The notes under the pieces are model-generated. The model saw only the letters and a program-made list of their open reading frames with translations, ran no database searches and had not been told where the DNA came from. From positions 24,865,675 to 24,929,674 of the forward strand of contig CM029650.1 of assembly GCA_017311315.1 (NCBI GenBank): a stretch of DNA of 64,000 nucleotides, written 5' to 3'. A program made the translations under genes and the position numbers. Positions 26,734 to 37,829 of this stretch are shown here, piece after piece; the stretch's first letter is position 1; each line of letters begins with the position of its first letter. The DNA comes from Dendrocalamus latiflorus. Taxonomy: Eukaryota > Streptophyta > Magnoliopsida > Poales > Poaceae.

Positions 26734-28536
26734 TCACAGCTTCTCCGTTAACCGAATCATGAAAGAACTGACAGCGACGACGTCAAGAACAATCCATGAC
26801 GACTCGAACATGTCGTGGAGGTAGTCTGCACCGATCTCCTCGGCCGCTGACCGGAATGCGCTGCCGAAGGCATTCCCCTGGACAGCCCCGAGCCTTGGCT
26901 TCCCGCATACCCCGACGACCAGCACCTTCTCGGGCTCCCTTGCCAAGCAAGCGCAGATCAGCGGCTTCATCCTCGCGCCCCGCTCCTTGAGCGCGTCCAT
27001 CAGGAAGAAGCAGAACTTGGTGAGCGCCTGCGGGTGGCACAGCATGTCCGTGTCCACCGGGTCATCGAGCTTCACCCACCGGAACTTGTTCGCGCTCCGT
27101 ATGAACCCGGTCTTGGTGATTGCCGAGCTTCCTTGCCTCAGCACCGCCCTCTGTATCTCAATTGCAGACTGCATCCCCTTGCGCAGCTGATCCACATTGC
27201 TCAGCGACAGTGCGGAGTATGCAACCCAGAACTGCTCAGCGGCACAGGACTCCTTGGATTCGGCATTCAGTGATTCTAGCAAAGCTGTGACGCCGTACAC
27301 AACATCTGCAGCTGAAACCTTGGACCTGTACCCATGCACCCTCAAGAAGCTCCGGTAGTAGAATTCGGTGAGCCCGTACTCGGGGAGGAACCGATCGAAC
27401 TCGTCGCGCATCTTCCGCTTGACCTCCATGCTCATGTACTGGAACCTCTTCTGGCAGTCGGCGAGCGGGAATCCCATCCTTGCCAGAAGCAGCTTCAGCT
27501 TCTTCAGGCCATTGTCGCTCCACGTCTTGAGCTTGGTCGCGACGTAGGAGGAGCAGAGCATGGAGTCGAACAAGCTCCACTCCCGGAGCAGCATCAGCCT
27601 CGGCTCGTCCTCGTAGGCGATGCGGGAGGTCTCTGGCGCGCGGATCTTGGTCCCGTCCTTGAGCGTCACCACCGAGCCCACGCCGGACGGGTCGAGGTTG
27701 CCGGATCCGTTGATGTGCTGCTCGAGCTCCATGACGGCGGCCTGATAGCGCTCGTAGGTGATGCGCTCGTGGACGAACTGGTCGGTGAGGGAGACGCAGG
27801 CGAGCCAGAGAAGCTCGTTGGTGTTCTTGCGCATCGCGTGGGCGAGCTCGTACGTGAGGCACCCCGAGGGCTTCCCGTGGAAGGTGCCGAGGCGGTAGTA
27901 CTCCCTCCGCAGCTTCCCGAACAGCCTCACCGGGTCGCCGTCCGCCTCGGCGTCATCGGAGAGCCGCCGCCTCTTCCTCCTCCCGCCCTCGGCGTCCGAA
28001 TCCGAGTCCGAGGCATCGGAATTCTCGTCGTCCTCGGAGATGCGGAGGTGGTCGTCGGCGTCCCCCTCGGCGGTGAGGTCGGAGGCGTCGGCGAGGGAGG
28101 AGACGTCGAAGTCGTAGGATAGATCGGCGGCGTGCTCGTCGTCGGTGGTGAAGAGGACGACGACGCGGTCGTTGGCGCTGGCGAGGTTGTGGAGGTGGAC
28201 GGGGCGGTGGGAGTCGACGACGAATGCGGTGGCGGCGGGGGGCAGGACGTGGCGGAGGTCGCGGTGGGCGCCCCAGTTGATGAGGAGGAGGCAGAGGGGC
28301 TGGGAGGCGGAGAAGGAGGCGAGGAGGGAGGCGGCGGCGGCGGCGGAGGCGACGGGGTAGATGGAGAAGCGGATGGAGTCGGCGGAGAGGACGTGGGTGA
28401 GGACCTTGAGCGCGCAGAGGGAGTCGGCGTCGGCGGCGGAGGGGAGGATCAGGAGCGGGGAGGAGGCGGCCGCTGCGGCGGCGGCGGCGGCGCGGAGGCG
28501 GGCGTAGAAGGAGTCGACGCGGAGCTCGCGCACCAT
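26734..28536 (-). CDS. CDC45: CDC45, replicative helicase (CMG) subunit
   Basis: An uninterrupted 600-codon frame in one exon. CDC45 joins MCM2-7 and GINS to form the CMG helicase at replication origins in the nucleus. The N-terminal DHH-like fold is visible (LLILPSAADADSLCALKVL begins near residue 28). An acidic, Ser/Asp-rich linker at about 158-200 carries GGRRKRRRLSDD, a likely nuclear signal. The conserved C-terminal half includes EPRLMLLREWSLFDSML, KLLLARMGFPLADCQKRFQ, FYYRSFLRVHGYRSKVSAAD and a final DVVAVSSFMIRLTEKL. The start at 28534-28536 gives the family-typical MVRELRVDSFY. Length fits plant CDC45 and no damage is visible. The Ala-rich stretches near residues 16-24 and 63-69 are low-complexity additions. 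Confidence 0.96.
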   Translation of the reverse strand: MVRELRVDSFYARLRAAAAAAAAASSPLLILPSAADADSLCALKVLTHVLSADSIRFSIYPVASAAAAASLLASFSASQPLCLLLINWGAHRDLRHVLPPAATAFVVDSHRPVHLHNLASANDRVVVLFTTDDEHAADLSYDFDVSSLADASDLTAEGDADDHLRISEDDENSDASDSDSDAEGGRRKRRRLSDDAEADGDPVRLFGKLRREYYRLGTFHGKPSGCLTYELAHAMRKNTNELLWLACVSLTDQFVHERITYERYQAAVMELEQHINGSGNLDPSGVGSVVTLKDGTKIRAPETSRIAYEDEPRLMLLREWSLFDSMLCSSYVATKLKTWSDNGLKKLKLLLARMGFPLADCQKRFQYMSMEVKRKMRDEFDRFLPEYGLTEFYYRSFLRVHGYRSKVSAADVVYGVTALLESLNAESKESCAAEQFWVAYSALSLSNVDQLRKGMQSAIEIQRAVLRQGSSAITKTGFIRSANKFRWVKLDDPVDTDMLCHPQALTKFCFFLMDALKERGARMKPLICACLAREPEKVLVVGVCGKPRLGAVQGNAFGSAFRSAAEEIGADYLHDMFESSWIVLDVVAVSSFMIRLTEKL

Positions 28537-29204
28537 TGGGAGAATTGGGGAGATGGGAAATTTGGGATAGAGATCTGGGAGCGCAACGAAAACGAAATAG
28601 AAGACGATGGAGGGAGGGAGGGGAACTGCCGAATTGGTGTTTCGGCGAGCGCGGGAGGAATTCGGAATTTTGGTTTGCTTTGGCTTGGGAGGGAAGGAGG
28701 CGGCTCGCCAAAATTTAGCTTTCGTGTCGCATGCGCGACATGTGGCCCCAACACTCGGTCTCAGCCTCGGCCCAACTAGTGTCTCAGCAGCTCAGGTCAG
28801 CCTCCAATCCTGAACACAATTCAGCCCAGCACGAGCCGGCCTGACGACGCATGGCCCATTTGGCCCGGCTAACTAAACGAACTGTGCCATATCGGTCAAC
28901 GGGCTGCTCTCAGGTCACATGCTGTGCTGGGCCGGCATAGGCCTATTTAGGCCATCTCACTCCAATTTTTTTTAAAAATTGCCAAAAAAAATCAAAAATA
29001 TATGTAGAATTCAAATATGCAAATTAAAACCTACAAAAAAAGATCCTATACCATAAAAAGATAAAAAGATGTTGGAATACAATGAAGAGTTTTATTAAAA
29101 ATTATTAATGTTTAGACAAGCTAAACGTGTCTAAACGGGGCGTGCCCCGATGATGCCAAGCATGGCACAGCCTGTTGGACCACGGCACGGTCTGTTTAGG
29201 TCCT
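28537..29204. other. CDC45 upstream region and TE-like sequence
   Basis: The first 250 bp is the GC-rich leader and promoter of CDC45. CTCGCCAAAA (28704-28713), read on the minus strand as TTTTGGCGAG, resembles an E2F site with one mismatch. From about 28800 to 29200 the sequence has GGCCCGGC-, GGGCCGGCATAGGCC- and CGGCACGG-type phrases around an AT-rich core, probably a hAT-like repeat related to the piece near 1985-2110. Confidence 0.35.
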
Positions 29205-29465
29205 GATCGGTTCGGCTTGAGTTTCTGGCTTTTTTCACTATTCATAAATTTCGTCTTTTTTTGAACTTTTGGCTTTTTGTTGAGCTTTTTTCCGGTTCTT
29301 TTTTCCCGTATTTGTTTGTATTATATATATATTCGTCTAACATATTTTTTATATTTTTAATTTTTTTTAAATTTAATTATGCTAAATAAGCATCTGTCAG
29401 TTACAGTGTTTTTTTCAGCCAGCTACAGTGTTTTCAAACATAAGCCATGAGCTTTTAAGCCCAAC
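29205..29465. mobile_element. Probable small MITE
   Basis: The left end GGTCCTGATCGGTTCGGCTT is roughly mirrored by the right end AGCCCAACTGATCACC. The interior is AT-rich. The boundaries are tentative. Confidence 0.35.
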
Positions 29466-29903
29466 TGATCACCACCAGATCTTAGGTCATACCATGATTA
29501 GATTGAATCAACAGTACTGTACCTCGTGCCGGCACAGGTCAGCCCAATCGAGAAATGCTCTCCTCAACTTGGACCAGCAACATGGGACGGAATTGCATGT
29601 GCTTTCGGTTTTTAGCATTATTACACATGTACAAGTCGTGCGTACATATTACTTGCTCTGAAAAATAAGTTCTAAATTTCTACATTGCAACTAGAGAGGT
29701 AGTACAGTGGAGCCATTTGTACATTGTATTGCATTGTTGTACGTAGCGGGCTTATTTCGCCTTGCTTTCCTATCGAAAGGGCACAGCTATACTTGGCCAA
29801 CACACGTACACGTCATAGGTCACCAGCAGGCTTTTCTAGTTTCACACGTCTATCTGAAGGCCCTGTAGCAGTCTAGCTCTTGCATGCATGCTCCAACCAA
29901 CTT

Positions 29904-30146
29904 TGGGCATATTTGGCAACTGCTGCGATTTATAGCTTTTAGTTGAAATTTTTAAATTTTGGCTGTTTACGGTACAGATTACGGAGAGATAGATACTCAC
30001 TTGTGATTTTGGATGGTACAGATGTTGGGCTTTTAACGTATACATCGTTTAACTTGTAGACCTCGTCTTAAGAAAATACTCTGTTTAAAAGTTAGATACT
30101 ATAACAAAAATCAAAAACCGTCAGCTTCAAAAAAAAGAACATGCCC
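29904..30146 (+). mobile_element. MITE of family F1
   Basis: Left end GGGCATATTTGGCAACTGC; right end AAAAAGAACATGCCC. The interior shows TTTACGGTACAGATTACGG, AGATACTCACTTGTGATTTT and GTTTAAAAGTTAGATACTA, as in the copies at 30366 and 37476. Confidence 0.75.
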
Positions 30147-30365
30147 TTCCTGTGCTCCACATCTGTGGGATTCTCCTGCAATTTTCTGATCCGGCCAACA
30201 TCTTGATGTATAATTTATCCTCATCTCTTGGCGATGCCTATCCCAATCCAGTCCGGTAAAAAGCTAGTGATGTGGCATCTTCCAAACTTTTGTGATCATC
30301 CATCCCCGCACTGCAGCCAAAGCCAGCTCACCACACTAACTAGCTACAAAGTAAAAAAAGGTATA
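30147..30365. other. Short spacer between two F1 MITEs
   Basis: Unique-looking sequence of about 220 bp without features. Confidence 0.4.
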
Positions 30366-30583
30366 AGGTCAATTCTTTTCGGCTGCGACTTATGATTTTT
30401 GATTGAAATTTTTGAATTTTAACTGTTTACGGTACATATTACGAAGAGACAGATACTCACTTGCGATTTTGGTTGGTACAGAAGTTGGACTTTTAACGTG
30501 TAGATCATTTAACTTGTATACTCCGTCTTGAGAAAATACTCCATTTGAAAGTTAGGTACTGTAACAAAAATCAAAAGGCCACC
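30366..30583 (+). mobile_element. MITE of family F1
   Basis: Begins AATTCTTTTCGGCTGCG and matches the copy at 29904 almost throughout. The right terminus (AAAAGAACATGCCC in others) is missing. Confidence 0.7.
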
Positions 30584-31460
30584 AACATCTGCATCCAAGC
30601 TACGAGAGATAGAGTGTGATCTCCAACAATTAGCCCAAACACTGCGGAAGCAGCCACTCCAATCAGGCAGCAACTAGTTGATGAGGCCCTGCAACATCCA
30701 CACACGCAAGTAGACGGTGTACTGGTTGTCTGCGCATGCCCTGATGAAACATTCCCGTGTCTCTAATTAGCCTTACCTGCTAACTTCGAGAATTAAACAT
30801 GAAATTCAATGCATAATTGACGAAGAAATTACAGGGCAAATTCAGTCCAAATCAAAGCAAAGGGGTAATTACGTAAAAAGATACATCCACATTCGTCATT
30901 TCTCTGAAATGTGCCTCTGAGCTCACAAATTACAAATATCATACAATCTGCAAACATACCACTGTGTTCACTAATTATATACAAATGTTCATACATACAC
31001 ATGAATACACTGCATACAACTACAATTGGCCGGATTCTTCGAGACCCTTAGTTTTGGGCACAAGCCGGAGTAATTGATATCGAATACCTGAAGAAAAAAC
31101 CGATAATAGGATACAGAAAAAGACCAAATAAACCAAAATAGCAAAGCCAAAATTGCCGCCAGCACCTCTTTAGAATAATATAATGGGCAATTCGCTCATC
31201 GAGATATCAGACCATCCGGAATCAGTTAGCACATCTCGTAGCCATAGGGTTTTATCATTTGGCTTTAGAAACAAACCTGAATCATTCCCAAATTCCTTTT
31301 ACGCTGCTAGCAATCCTCAGTAAAAAATAGTTTACTGAAGTACCCAATGCACCACTACTGTGGTAAAAACCTCTCCAAATCAGAGCTCACGTGGCGCACA
31401 GGTAAAAGAAGATAAGGCTGAGCGAGAGGCCGACAAAGAGAGAGAGAGAGAGAGACCAGT
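30584..31460. other. Intergenic, nothing recognised
   Basis: AT-rich, with a short (GA)n stretch at about 31437-31455 just before the tandem duplication. No gene supported. Confidence 0.4.
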
Positions 31461-31800
31461 GTTCACCATAGCCATAGCACTACCAGGGAAAGCAATCCAC
31501 CGCCAAAATCTGTCCATGTTTTCCCAAAATCCCCAACCCAGTGTTGCAAAGGAGAAGAGGGGTTCGGAATGAGCCACGACGACCGGACCAGAGCGAGGCG
31601 GCCAACCCAGAAAAGGGGGGAGGCTGTTTGTTCACCATAGCCACAGCACTACCTAGGGAAAGCAAGCCACCGCCAAATCCATCCATATTTGCCCAAAATC
31701 CCCAACCCAGTGTTGAGAAGGAGAAGAGGGGTCGGAGTGAGCCACGACGGTCGGACCAGAGGGAGGCAGTCGACCCAGAAGAGGGGGAAGGCTGTGAAGA
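31461..31800. repeat. Tandem duplication, 169-bp period
   Basis: GTTCACCATAGCC starts at 31461 and again at 31630. Both copies continue through CAGCACTACC-AGGGAAAGCAA, CCCAAAATCCCCAACCCAG and GGAGAAGAGGGG to GAGCCACGACG. Several overlapping open frames cross it on both strands, none recognisable. Confidence 0.88.
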
Positions 31801-32241
31801 GGAAGGGCGGTGCCAGGAGGAGATGGTTGTGTGGAAGGACTAGAAAACCGGGGGCCAGAAGAAGCAGAGAAGGGAAGCAAAACCACACACATGCTAGAAG
31901 GGAAGAACCGAACACCAGTCCTACCAAATCAAGCCCAACAACATCAACCCAAGGCATCCCCACATCCCATTCCAATCCTTGTCATCACCATCGCAGGACC
32001 ATGTGCACATGCAACCTCACATACATATGCATCACACTAGAAAAGTAGCATCCACACATGTAGACTAAAGCAGTGTAAGAGAGAGCTAGGGGAGTAGAGT
32101 ATGCTAGAGGAAGGGATAGCCATATGAGGTGGATGCTATATATGAGACATGAAACGAGTAGACAATTACTAGTAGCTCGTGCACGACACTTAGGATATAA
32201 TAATGCAATGTTATCTATTATTCCTAGCATATGTATAATTA
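31801..32241. other. Intergenic left flank of the CACTA element
   Basis: No gene recognised. It ends with the TTA target-site copy at 32242-32244. Confidence 0.4.
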
Positions 32242-33379
32242 TTACACTATAACACGACCAACATTTGCCGACACTTTCTAAAGTGGGGAAAGGGTACCTT
32301 TCCCGACAGATAGCCTCCTACCAAATGTTTTGCCGACAATTTAGAAAGTGTCGCGGTACAAGCAGTCGACGAAAGTTTTGCCGACAGTTAAAACAATCGC
32401 CGACAGTTAAGGTGTAGCCAAATGGTGGACCTACGCCGACAGTTAAAATCTTTTGCCGACAGTTAAATCTACACCAACAGTTAAGACCTACGCCGACAGT
32501 TACTACCTTTCCCGACAGTTTGTATGTTGGCGAAATCGTTTCCAAGGCATTTTATGAAACATGCCCTTATCAGCAAATAAACTGTTGGCAAAACTATATA
32601 ACAGATATAGATATCAATACAATTTGGATAATTTCACAAATCCACTTTTGTTTATAGAGAAGACATCACATTGAGCAAATCCACATGATTTCATAGATAT
32701 AATATATTAGATCTCTTCCATACATACATCAATTGGATATATAGCAAGTCAAGTGATGATCACAGTACATAGAGCCATGCATATACAGGTCCAGGATATA
32801 GATGAGGTACTAGCAGACTTATATAGACATATACTAAAAGTCTTGTGCTAAATGATTATGGCTAAAGCTAAGAGATCAGAAGATCATGACTTGGGCACAA
32901 AAGTGTCATTCAGCACTTCCATATGTTTAGCCTACATGATAGTAGGTGCAGTACAAAAGAACAGAACATCAATTCATGTCTTGTTGCAAAATTCTTGGAC
33001 ACTTCAGAATACTTCTTTCCTTGATTCTTGGACACTGCAGCAGTCACAAACCAAAACATACTCAAACACAAGCTTGCTCCACAAAAGGTTGCCAACCCAA
33101 AATACTTGCAACACCATATAGCTTAAGTACCTAACATGAAAAAAAGGGTGAACTGTCAGTGCAATGTGCTCTATACTTTAAATTTGTTCTATACAATTCA
33201 AACAGTTTGGATCACATATAAGTTGAACTCAAGTAAAATATCTTCAAGCTATGAAGGCCTTACTGTGCCACCACCTTTTGAATGCTGCAGTGACTTCTTG
33301 TCATCCTTCATCTAGTAGAAAAAAAATATATTACTAATTAGTAAAATATAATAATCTTTTTTTCAAGAATATAGAGAGG

Positions 33380-33733
33380 TTAGACCATTACTCTGTCATG
33401 TGGCCATGCAATGCATCTCCCACGAGCCTCTACAATGGTGGTGACCCCTTCATATGGACGAGGCAGTACAGCGTTCCTCATAAACACATGATTAACAACC
33501 ACTTCACATAACTGCACGCCAAGAGGAGTACCCCCCACAATAGCCCTTGGGTTCTTTGTTTGAATGGTAGCCTTTGCCACAGGAACATCATAGGGCCTTA
33601 CTACATTATATAGTATCACATCTCTTCCACCCCAAAGCATAAAATATATTTTAGAACAACGTACATATCTATTAGCACCTCCATAGTTGACAGCATAGCC
33701 ACTCAAGTCAAGCAGTTTGGAATAAATTTGCAC
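33380..33733 (-). pseudogene. Fragment of a CACTA-element protein (Ptta/En/Spm-like)
   Basis: A 117-codon frame inside the CACTA element. It contains TPLGVQLCEVVVNHVFMRNA, LPRPYEGVTTI and CIAWPHDRV, which resemble from memory the conserved block of plant En/Spm (Ptta) transposon proteins, commonly with VQV/LPRPY and IAWP motifs. It lacks the rest of that protein and any TNP2-type transposase, so it is a remnant. Confidence 0.55.
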
Positions 33734-34302
33734 TTAGAAATCATTTTCAGTTATGTATCCATTCTAGAAATCATGCCCCCAATGTTACCTTTGTGCCGGA
33801 CATAGTAGCCCCAGTCAAATAGGACTTTGGGATGCAAAATTTTAATAAATTTGAATATTGACTAGAAATCACTTGTCAAAATTCTAGGACAATAGCTCCG
33901 ATTCAAGCTTGAAACAACAACTGTTAAGTGTCTGACCTGATGTACATATTTGGGGAACATATGTCCGATTGGAAAGACTGGGGCGGACATATGTGTTCAG
34001 GTAGCGCAAATGCAGAGGAAAACAATATACACCGATCACTGATCAGACAATATATAAATCAAAATTTTCAACAAGCACCACATCTATATTGTTATTACAG
34101 GTTGTTGACTGTTGACCATACTCAATGGTGAGACACATACGTTTGATGAAGTGCTCAAGTAATAAGGAGAGCAACAAGCCCCTTGGTCTGCATTGAGGCC
34201 AAAAACAAACATGCATAGGGCATCAAGACTCCTGTACAAACAGCACAAACGTGGAAGAAAATTGGGTGGAGCATGGCTCCAGACCTGCTTCCAGACCTGT
34301 GG

Positions 34303-34478
34303 CTCGGTGAGTGGGGACGGCGGGTGCGGGCGGCGGCTCGGCGGGTGCGGGCGCCAGCAGATCCGAAGACGGTGGCGGGTGGGGGCGGCGCTCGGTGAGT
34401 GGGGGTGGCGGGTGCGGGCGGCACCTCGGCGGGTGCGGGCGCCGGCAGATCCGAAGACGGTGGCGGGTGGGGGCGGCG
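34303..34478. repeat. GC-rich 88-bp tandem duplication inside the CACTA element
   Basis: CTCGGTGAGTGGGG starts at 34303 and 34391. Both units continue GGCGGGTGCGGGCGG...CAGATCCGAAGACGGTGG. Open frames on both strands here are compositional by-products. Confidence 0.88.
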
Positions 34479-34479
34479 C

Positions 34480-34503
34480 GGGGGGGGGGGGGGGGGGGGG
34501 GGG
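34480..34503. repeat. Poly(G) run of about 24
   Basis: An unbroken G homopolymer within the CACTA interior, just after the 88-bp duplication. Its exact length may be a sequencing or assembly artefact. Confidence 0.9.
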
Positions 34504-35021
34504 CGGCACGGGGGGACGGCAGCGGAGCGGAGGAGAGTGGGGGTGGCGGGTGTCGGCGCTGAGGACCGAGCGCGACTGGGGGAGTGAGTGAATGGGTGGC
34601 GGCGGCTGTGTGCGAGCAGTTCGGGGGACTGGGGGAGTGAGCGTTGAAATTAGGGTTGAGGTTTCACGGCAGTGTCCGGCCCAAATTTTTAGCTCCCGCG
34701 TATGGTTTTTTTGTCCTTCCGTCTCCCGCGCAGTACATGTACAGTTGGCGTCTATTTTGGTGCTAGGTGTACCCCTTTGACGACACTTAGATAGTGGCTT
34801 GTTTAGGCTACAACGACACTTGTTTTGTCTAACAACTTTAGCCGACACTTTTTCTGTCAAAAGGAGAAACGCCGACACATAACGTGTAGCCTTACAGTAT
34901 TATTGGCGACAGTTTATTTGACACTAAAAAGTTATACAATTGCCAACACATAATGTGTAGTTAAAACCCTTGATTTACCAACACATAATTGTAGGGAAAA
35001 GTGGGTCATGGTGTAGTGTTA

Positions 35022-36729
35022 GTTGGACTAACTATTTCTGTTAATGTTGTAATACTCAGACGCTGTTGCCCTGGTTAAAGATTTTAGCTTGGCATAACAA
35101 TGGTAACGTAATTTTATAGAATAGTCTTTAATTATTGTTCTGCTGCAATACTATGATGGATTTATTATTTGACGAAACAATGTTTTAATGAATAATAATC
35201 TGTTGACTAGTATTATTATCCTATGGTAATAACATAGATCACTACACCTAGTTAACTCTACGTAACCTAGTGAACCCAAACTCTTAACACCGACTGGCGA
35301 CGTCGCTGGAGAAGATCGAGGTCCTAGCGGGTGATGGCAAAGTCCACATGGGGTGGTGACCCCAAGCTAGGTCCATACAACGTGCGTGCCGTAGGAATTG
35401 AATCCATTCGATTTGGATCCACCAGAGAACCAGGGTCCCAGGGAATACTCGCAGCCAGTAGGCTGCAAGCTGGCGACTGTAGCGCACAGATGCCTATCGA
35501 TCGATCGACGAGGCGAGGCTGGCTCGTCGTCGTGCTGCTCGTGCTCGCGCCGCAGCAGGCAGCACTGACTAATTTACCGAGGTCCACCGCTCGTGCATAT
35601 ATGCAGTGCGCACGAGCTTAATCACGAGCACGACAAGCGAATCAAAGCGCAATCTACTCTGCTGACCTGCAGAGCCTTGGTTTATCATATCAGCTCTTCA
35701 TTTGCACTGACGGGAATCATCGATCGTGCTGCTAATTTCCCGTGCCTGTAACGCTTAATCCAACCTGAGAACACAGCAGATCGTTGGGAAAGCAGCTTCA
35801 GGGATATTGGAAAGGACGTGGTGATTTCGGCAGTGCCAGTCGGCAGCGACAACAGCGGTGAAAATGATGTCAATATTGACATTTGACAAGAACAGATGCC
35901 TCCAGTACTGTGATAGCACAGTACACATAATTGATTTAATCTGGAGTAACTGAATTACCCTCAAACTCTGAAAAAAGATCAGTAAATTGCTCTCTAGAGA
36001 CTTCCTTTTGCGCGCGTGTAAGGATTTCGTCACTTGTCGTTGCTGCTCTTTCTTTTCTTGAAAGCAAACGATTTTCCCCTCGATACAGAATTAATTTTAA
36101 TTAATCCCCGTTAGGATCATTAACCTTGAACAAGGCTAGGCTATATTGCTGTAGCAACAGCAACAATGAATTAATCAAATGGCTAGCAGTTGATAAGTAT
36201 AGCCCTCACTTCTTAGGCATTGAAGATCCAAATGATGAACCCTCAGCCAGGCTAGTGACAAGATAACATAATATAATAACCGCACTCAGTAAAATAAAGC
36301 AAAGCGAATGTAATTTCTTTCGGATAAAGAAAAAGGCATCTATGCTAGTTAATAATATGTACATATTCTACGGCAGTTTGCTTACTCAAAATAAGAAATG
36401 AGCAGTGTACATCACCGAAAGAGACAGATTAAACAGAAAACCACCCATGCAAACAAGAACCAAATGACAAGCACAGATATTTACAAAATATAATATGTTC
36501 ATCCCATCGATCTACACACACAAATTACAGGCACATATGAGTCCCACAGGCCATAGATATGTTACATCAAACACAATTCGCCAAAATCCCAATAAGAAAA
36601 GGAGGAAAATATTATTAATTGGTCCATGTACGATCGAATGAACCCATCGAATCATTTCAATGCCCTTACCATACCTGCTGATGCTGATCTAATCGCATGC
36701 ATGCACACAAGGCAATCTGCAGGCTCCAT
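35022..36729. other. Intergenic, nothing recognised; MIF 3' region at the right
   Basis: Positions 35290-35600 are moderately GC-rich with an unrecognised open frame on each strand. The remainder is AT-rich. About 36480-36729 is probably the 3' UTR of the MIF gene. Confidence 0.35.
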
Positions 36730-37023
36730 TCAGCGGTGATAACTACCGGAGGTGTCGGAGGAGCCGTCGCATTCGGCCTCGACCTGGCGCTTGTGGAAGC
36801 TGCGGTGGCAGCCGCATGCGGCGCAGAGGAGCGCGGCGGAGGTGCCCTCCGCTCCCGACGCCATGAACTCCCGGCAGCCGTCGACGGCGTGGCCGCCGAT
36901 GCTGGCGGCGTGGTTGCGCTGGCACTCCTTGTAGCGCACGATCTTGTTCTCCTTCCGCCCTGCCCGCGCCGCCGTGCCGTTGGCGTACGCCTTGGACGCC
37001 GACCGATCTTGCTGAGGTCCCAT
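36730..37023 (-). CDS. Mini zinc finger protein (MIF; ZF-HD dimerisation domain only)
   Basis: A single exon of 97 codons; the ATG at 37021-37023 gives [11 protein letters not shown]. An upstream extension to 37155 stays open but does not look like the family and overlaps the TATA box. The ZF-HD dimerisation domain spans about residues 28-77: [20 protein letters not shown], then [21 protein letters not shown], with the conserved Cys/His pairs. No homeodomain follows, as in MIF proteins. Known MIFs heterodimerise with ZF-HD homeodomain factors and block their nuclear entry or DNA binding, linking to hormone and growth control. The short acidic tail [16 protein letters not shown] is similar to other grass MIFs. 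The gene looks intact. Confidence 0.93.
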   Translation of the reverse strand: MGPQQDRSASKAYANGTAARAGRKENKIVRYKECQRNHAASIGGHAVDGCREFMASGAEGTSAALLCAACGCHRSFHKRQVEAECDGSSDTSGSYHR

Positions 37024-37133
37024 GGTTGGTTTATCTTCTCGCCGGCGGCCGTCAATGTTAGGTGCAGAGGGACGAAAGGAAGTTTTCGAAGGAAACGAGT
37101 AAAGATGGAAGGAAGGGCGCCTTGGATGCTGGT
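37024..37133 (-). other. MIF 5' leader
   Basis: About 80-110 bp between the TATA box and the ATG. It contains purine/pyrimidine-rich text but no upstream ATG in a strong context other than the in-frame ones that lie near or above the TATA region. Confidence 0.4.
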
Positions 37134-37142
37134 ACTTATAGG
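37134..37142 (-). promoter_or_regulatory. Probable TATA box of the MIF gene
   Basis: The minus strand reads CCCCCTATAAGTACC about 115 bp before the ATG, a good TATA box position for a short leader. This supports the internal start at 37023 over the longer open frame. Confidence 0.65.
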
Positions 37143-37475
37143 GGGAAGGAGCCACGAGATGGGTAATAGCTGGGCAGGGCTCACCACGTCAGGGTCAGAA
37201 AAACCGACGGAAACTAATCATCGGCAGCAAGGACACGTATAACAATAGGATGTCAACTATCTATAAATTTTATCATATAAGATATAAGATGATACAAAGA
37301 AAAGAGAACAAGTATAGAGAATTGAGCGTCTCTCATGCAGTAATTGGTTATAACTCGATAAATGAGATATATTGTGTTATACAAAAACTGTCTATAGAGA
37401 CATACAAAAAGGTAGCATATTCTATAAAATATTTTTAGTGCTATTTATAAATAATATAGATAATAATTATTTATA

Positions 37476-37698
37476 TCGTTCGGCTGCGGCTTTTGGCTGA
37501 AATTTTTGAATTTTAGCTGTTTACGACAGAGATTACGGAGAGATATACTCGCTTACAATTTCGGTTAATACAGATATTAGGCTTTTAACGTGTACTATAA
37601 TTAACTTGTAGACCCCGTCTTGAAAAAATAACCCATTTAAAAGTTAGATATTATATCAAAAGCTAAAAACCGTTAGCTTCGGTCGAAAAGAACATGCC
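37476..37698 (+). mobile_element. MITE of family F1
   Basis: Begins CGTTCGGCTGCGGCTTTTGG (left terminus shortened) and ends GGTCGAAAAGAACATGCC. The interior matches the copies at 29904 and 30366. Confidence 0.72.
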
Positions 37699-37829
37699 TA
37701 TAATATACTTGTAGAAACCAATGCAGTAGTGCTTCTGTATATCAGGATCGGGCCATCTCGCCGTGGCCTTTCCTTCCTTCCACGTAATAGTCATGCATGC
37801 ACTCATGATTTATTTCATCTTTTTAGGTA

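Larger units (their letters stand above)
32245..35018. mobile_element. Non-autonomous CACTA (En/Spm) transposon with TTA target duplication
   Basis: The left end CACTATAACACGACC and the inverse of the right end, CACTACACCATGACCC, form the TIRs. TTA flanks both sides (32242-32244 and 35019-35021), the 3-bp duplication expected for CACTA elements. Subterminal repeats are conspicuous: about ten GCCGACAGTTAA-type motifs at 32260-32530, and GCCGACAC / CAACACATAATGTG motifs at 34800-34990. The interior is 2.8 kb overall with only a fragment of transposon protein (33380-33733), so it would need a partner to move. Intact ends and an exact duplication suggest a fairly young insertion. Confidence 0.92.

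Noticed and set aside
27334..28779. Long plus-strand frames (262 and 215 codons) opposite CDC45
   Set aside because: They are antisense by-products of a GC-rich gene; CDC45 motifs on the minus strand explain the sequence.
34084..34878. 264-codon minus-strand frame, Pro/Arg-rich
   Set aside because: It runs across the GC-rich 88-bp duplication and poly(G) inside the CACTA element; low complexity, no domain.
37024..37155. Longer MIF start (141 codons)
   Set aside because: The extra 44 residues are not like MIF proteins and overlap the TATA box.
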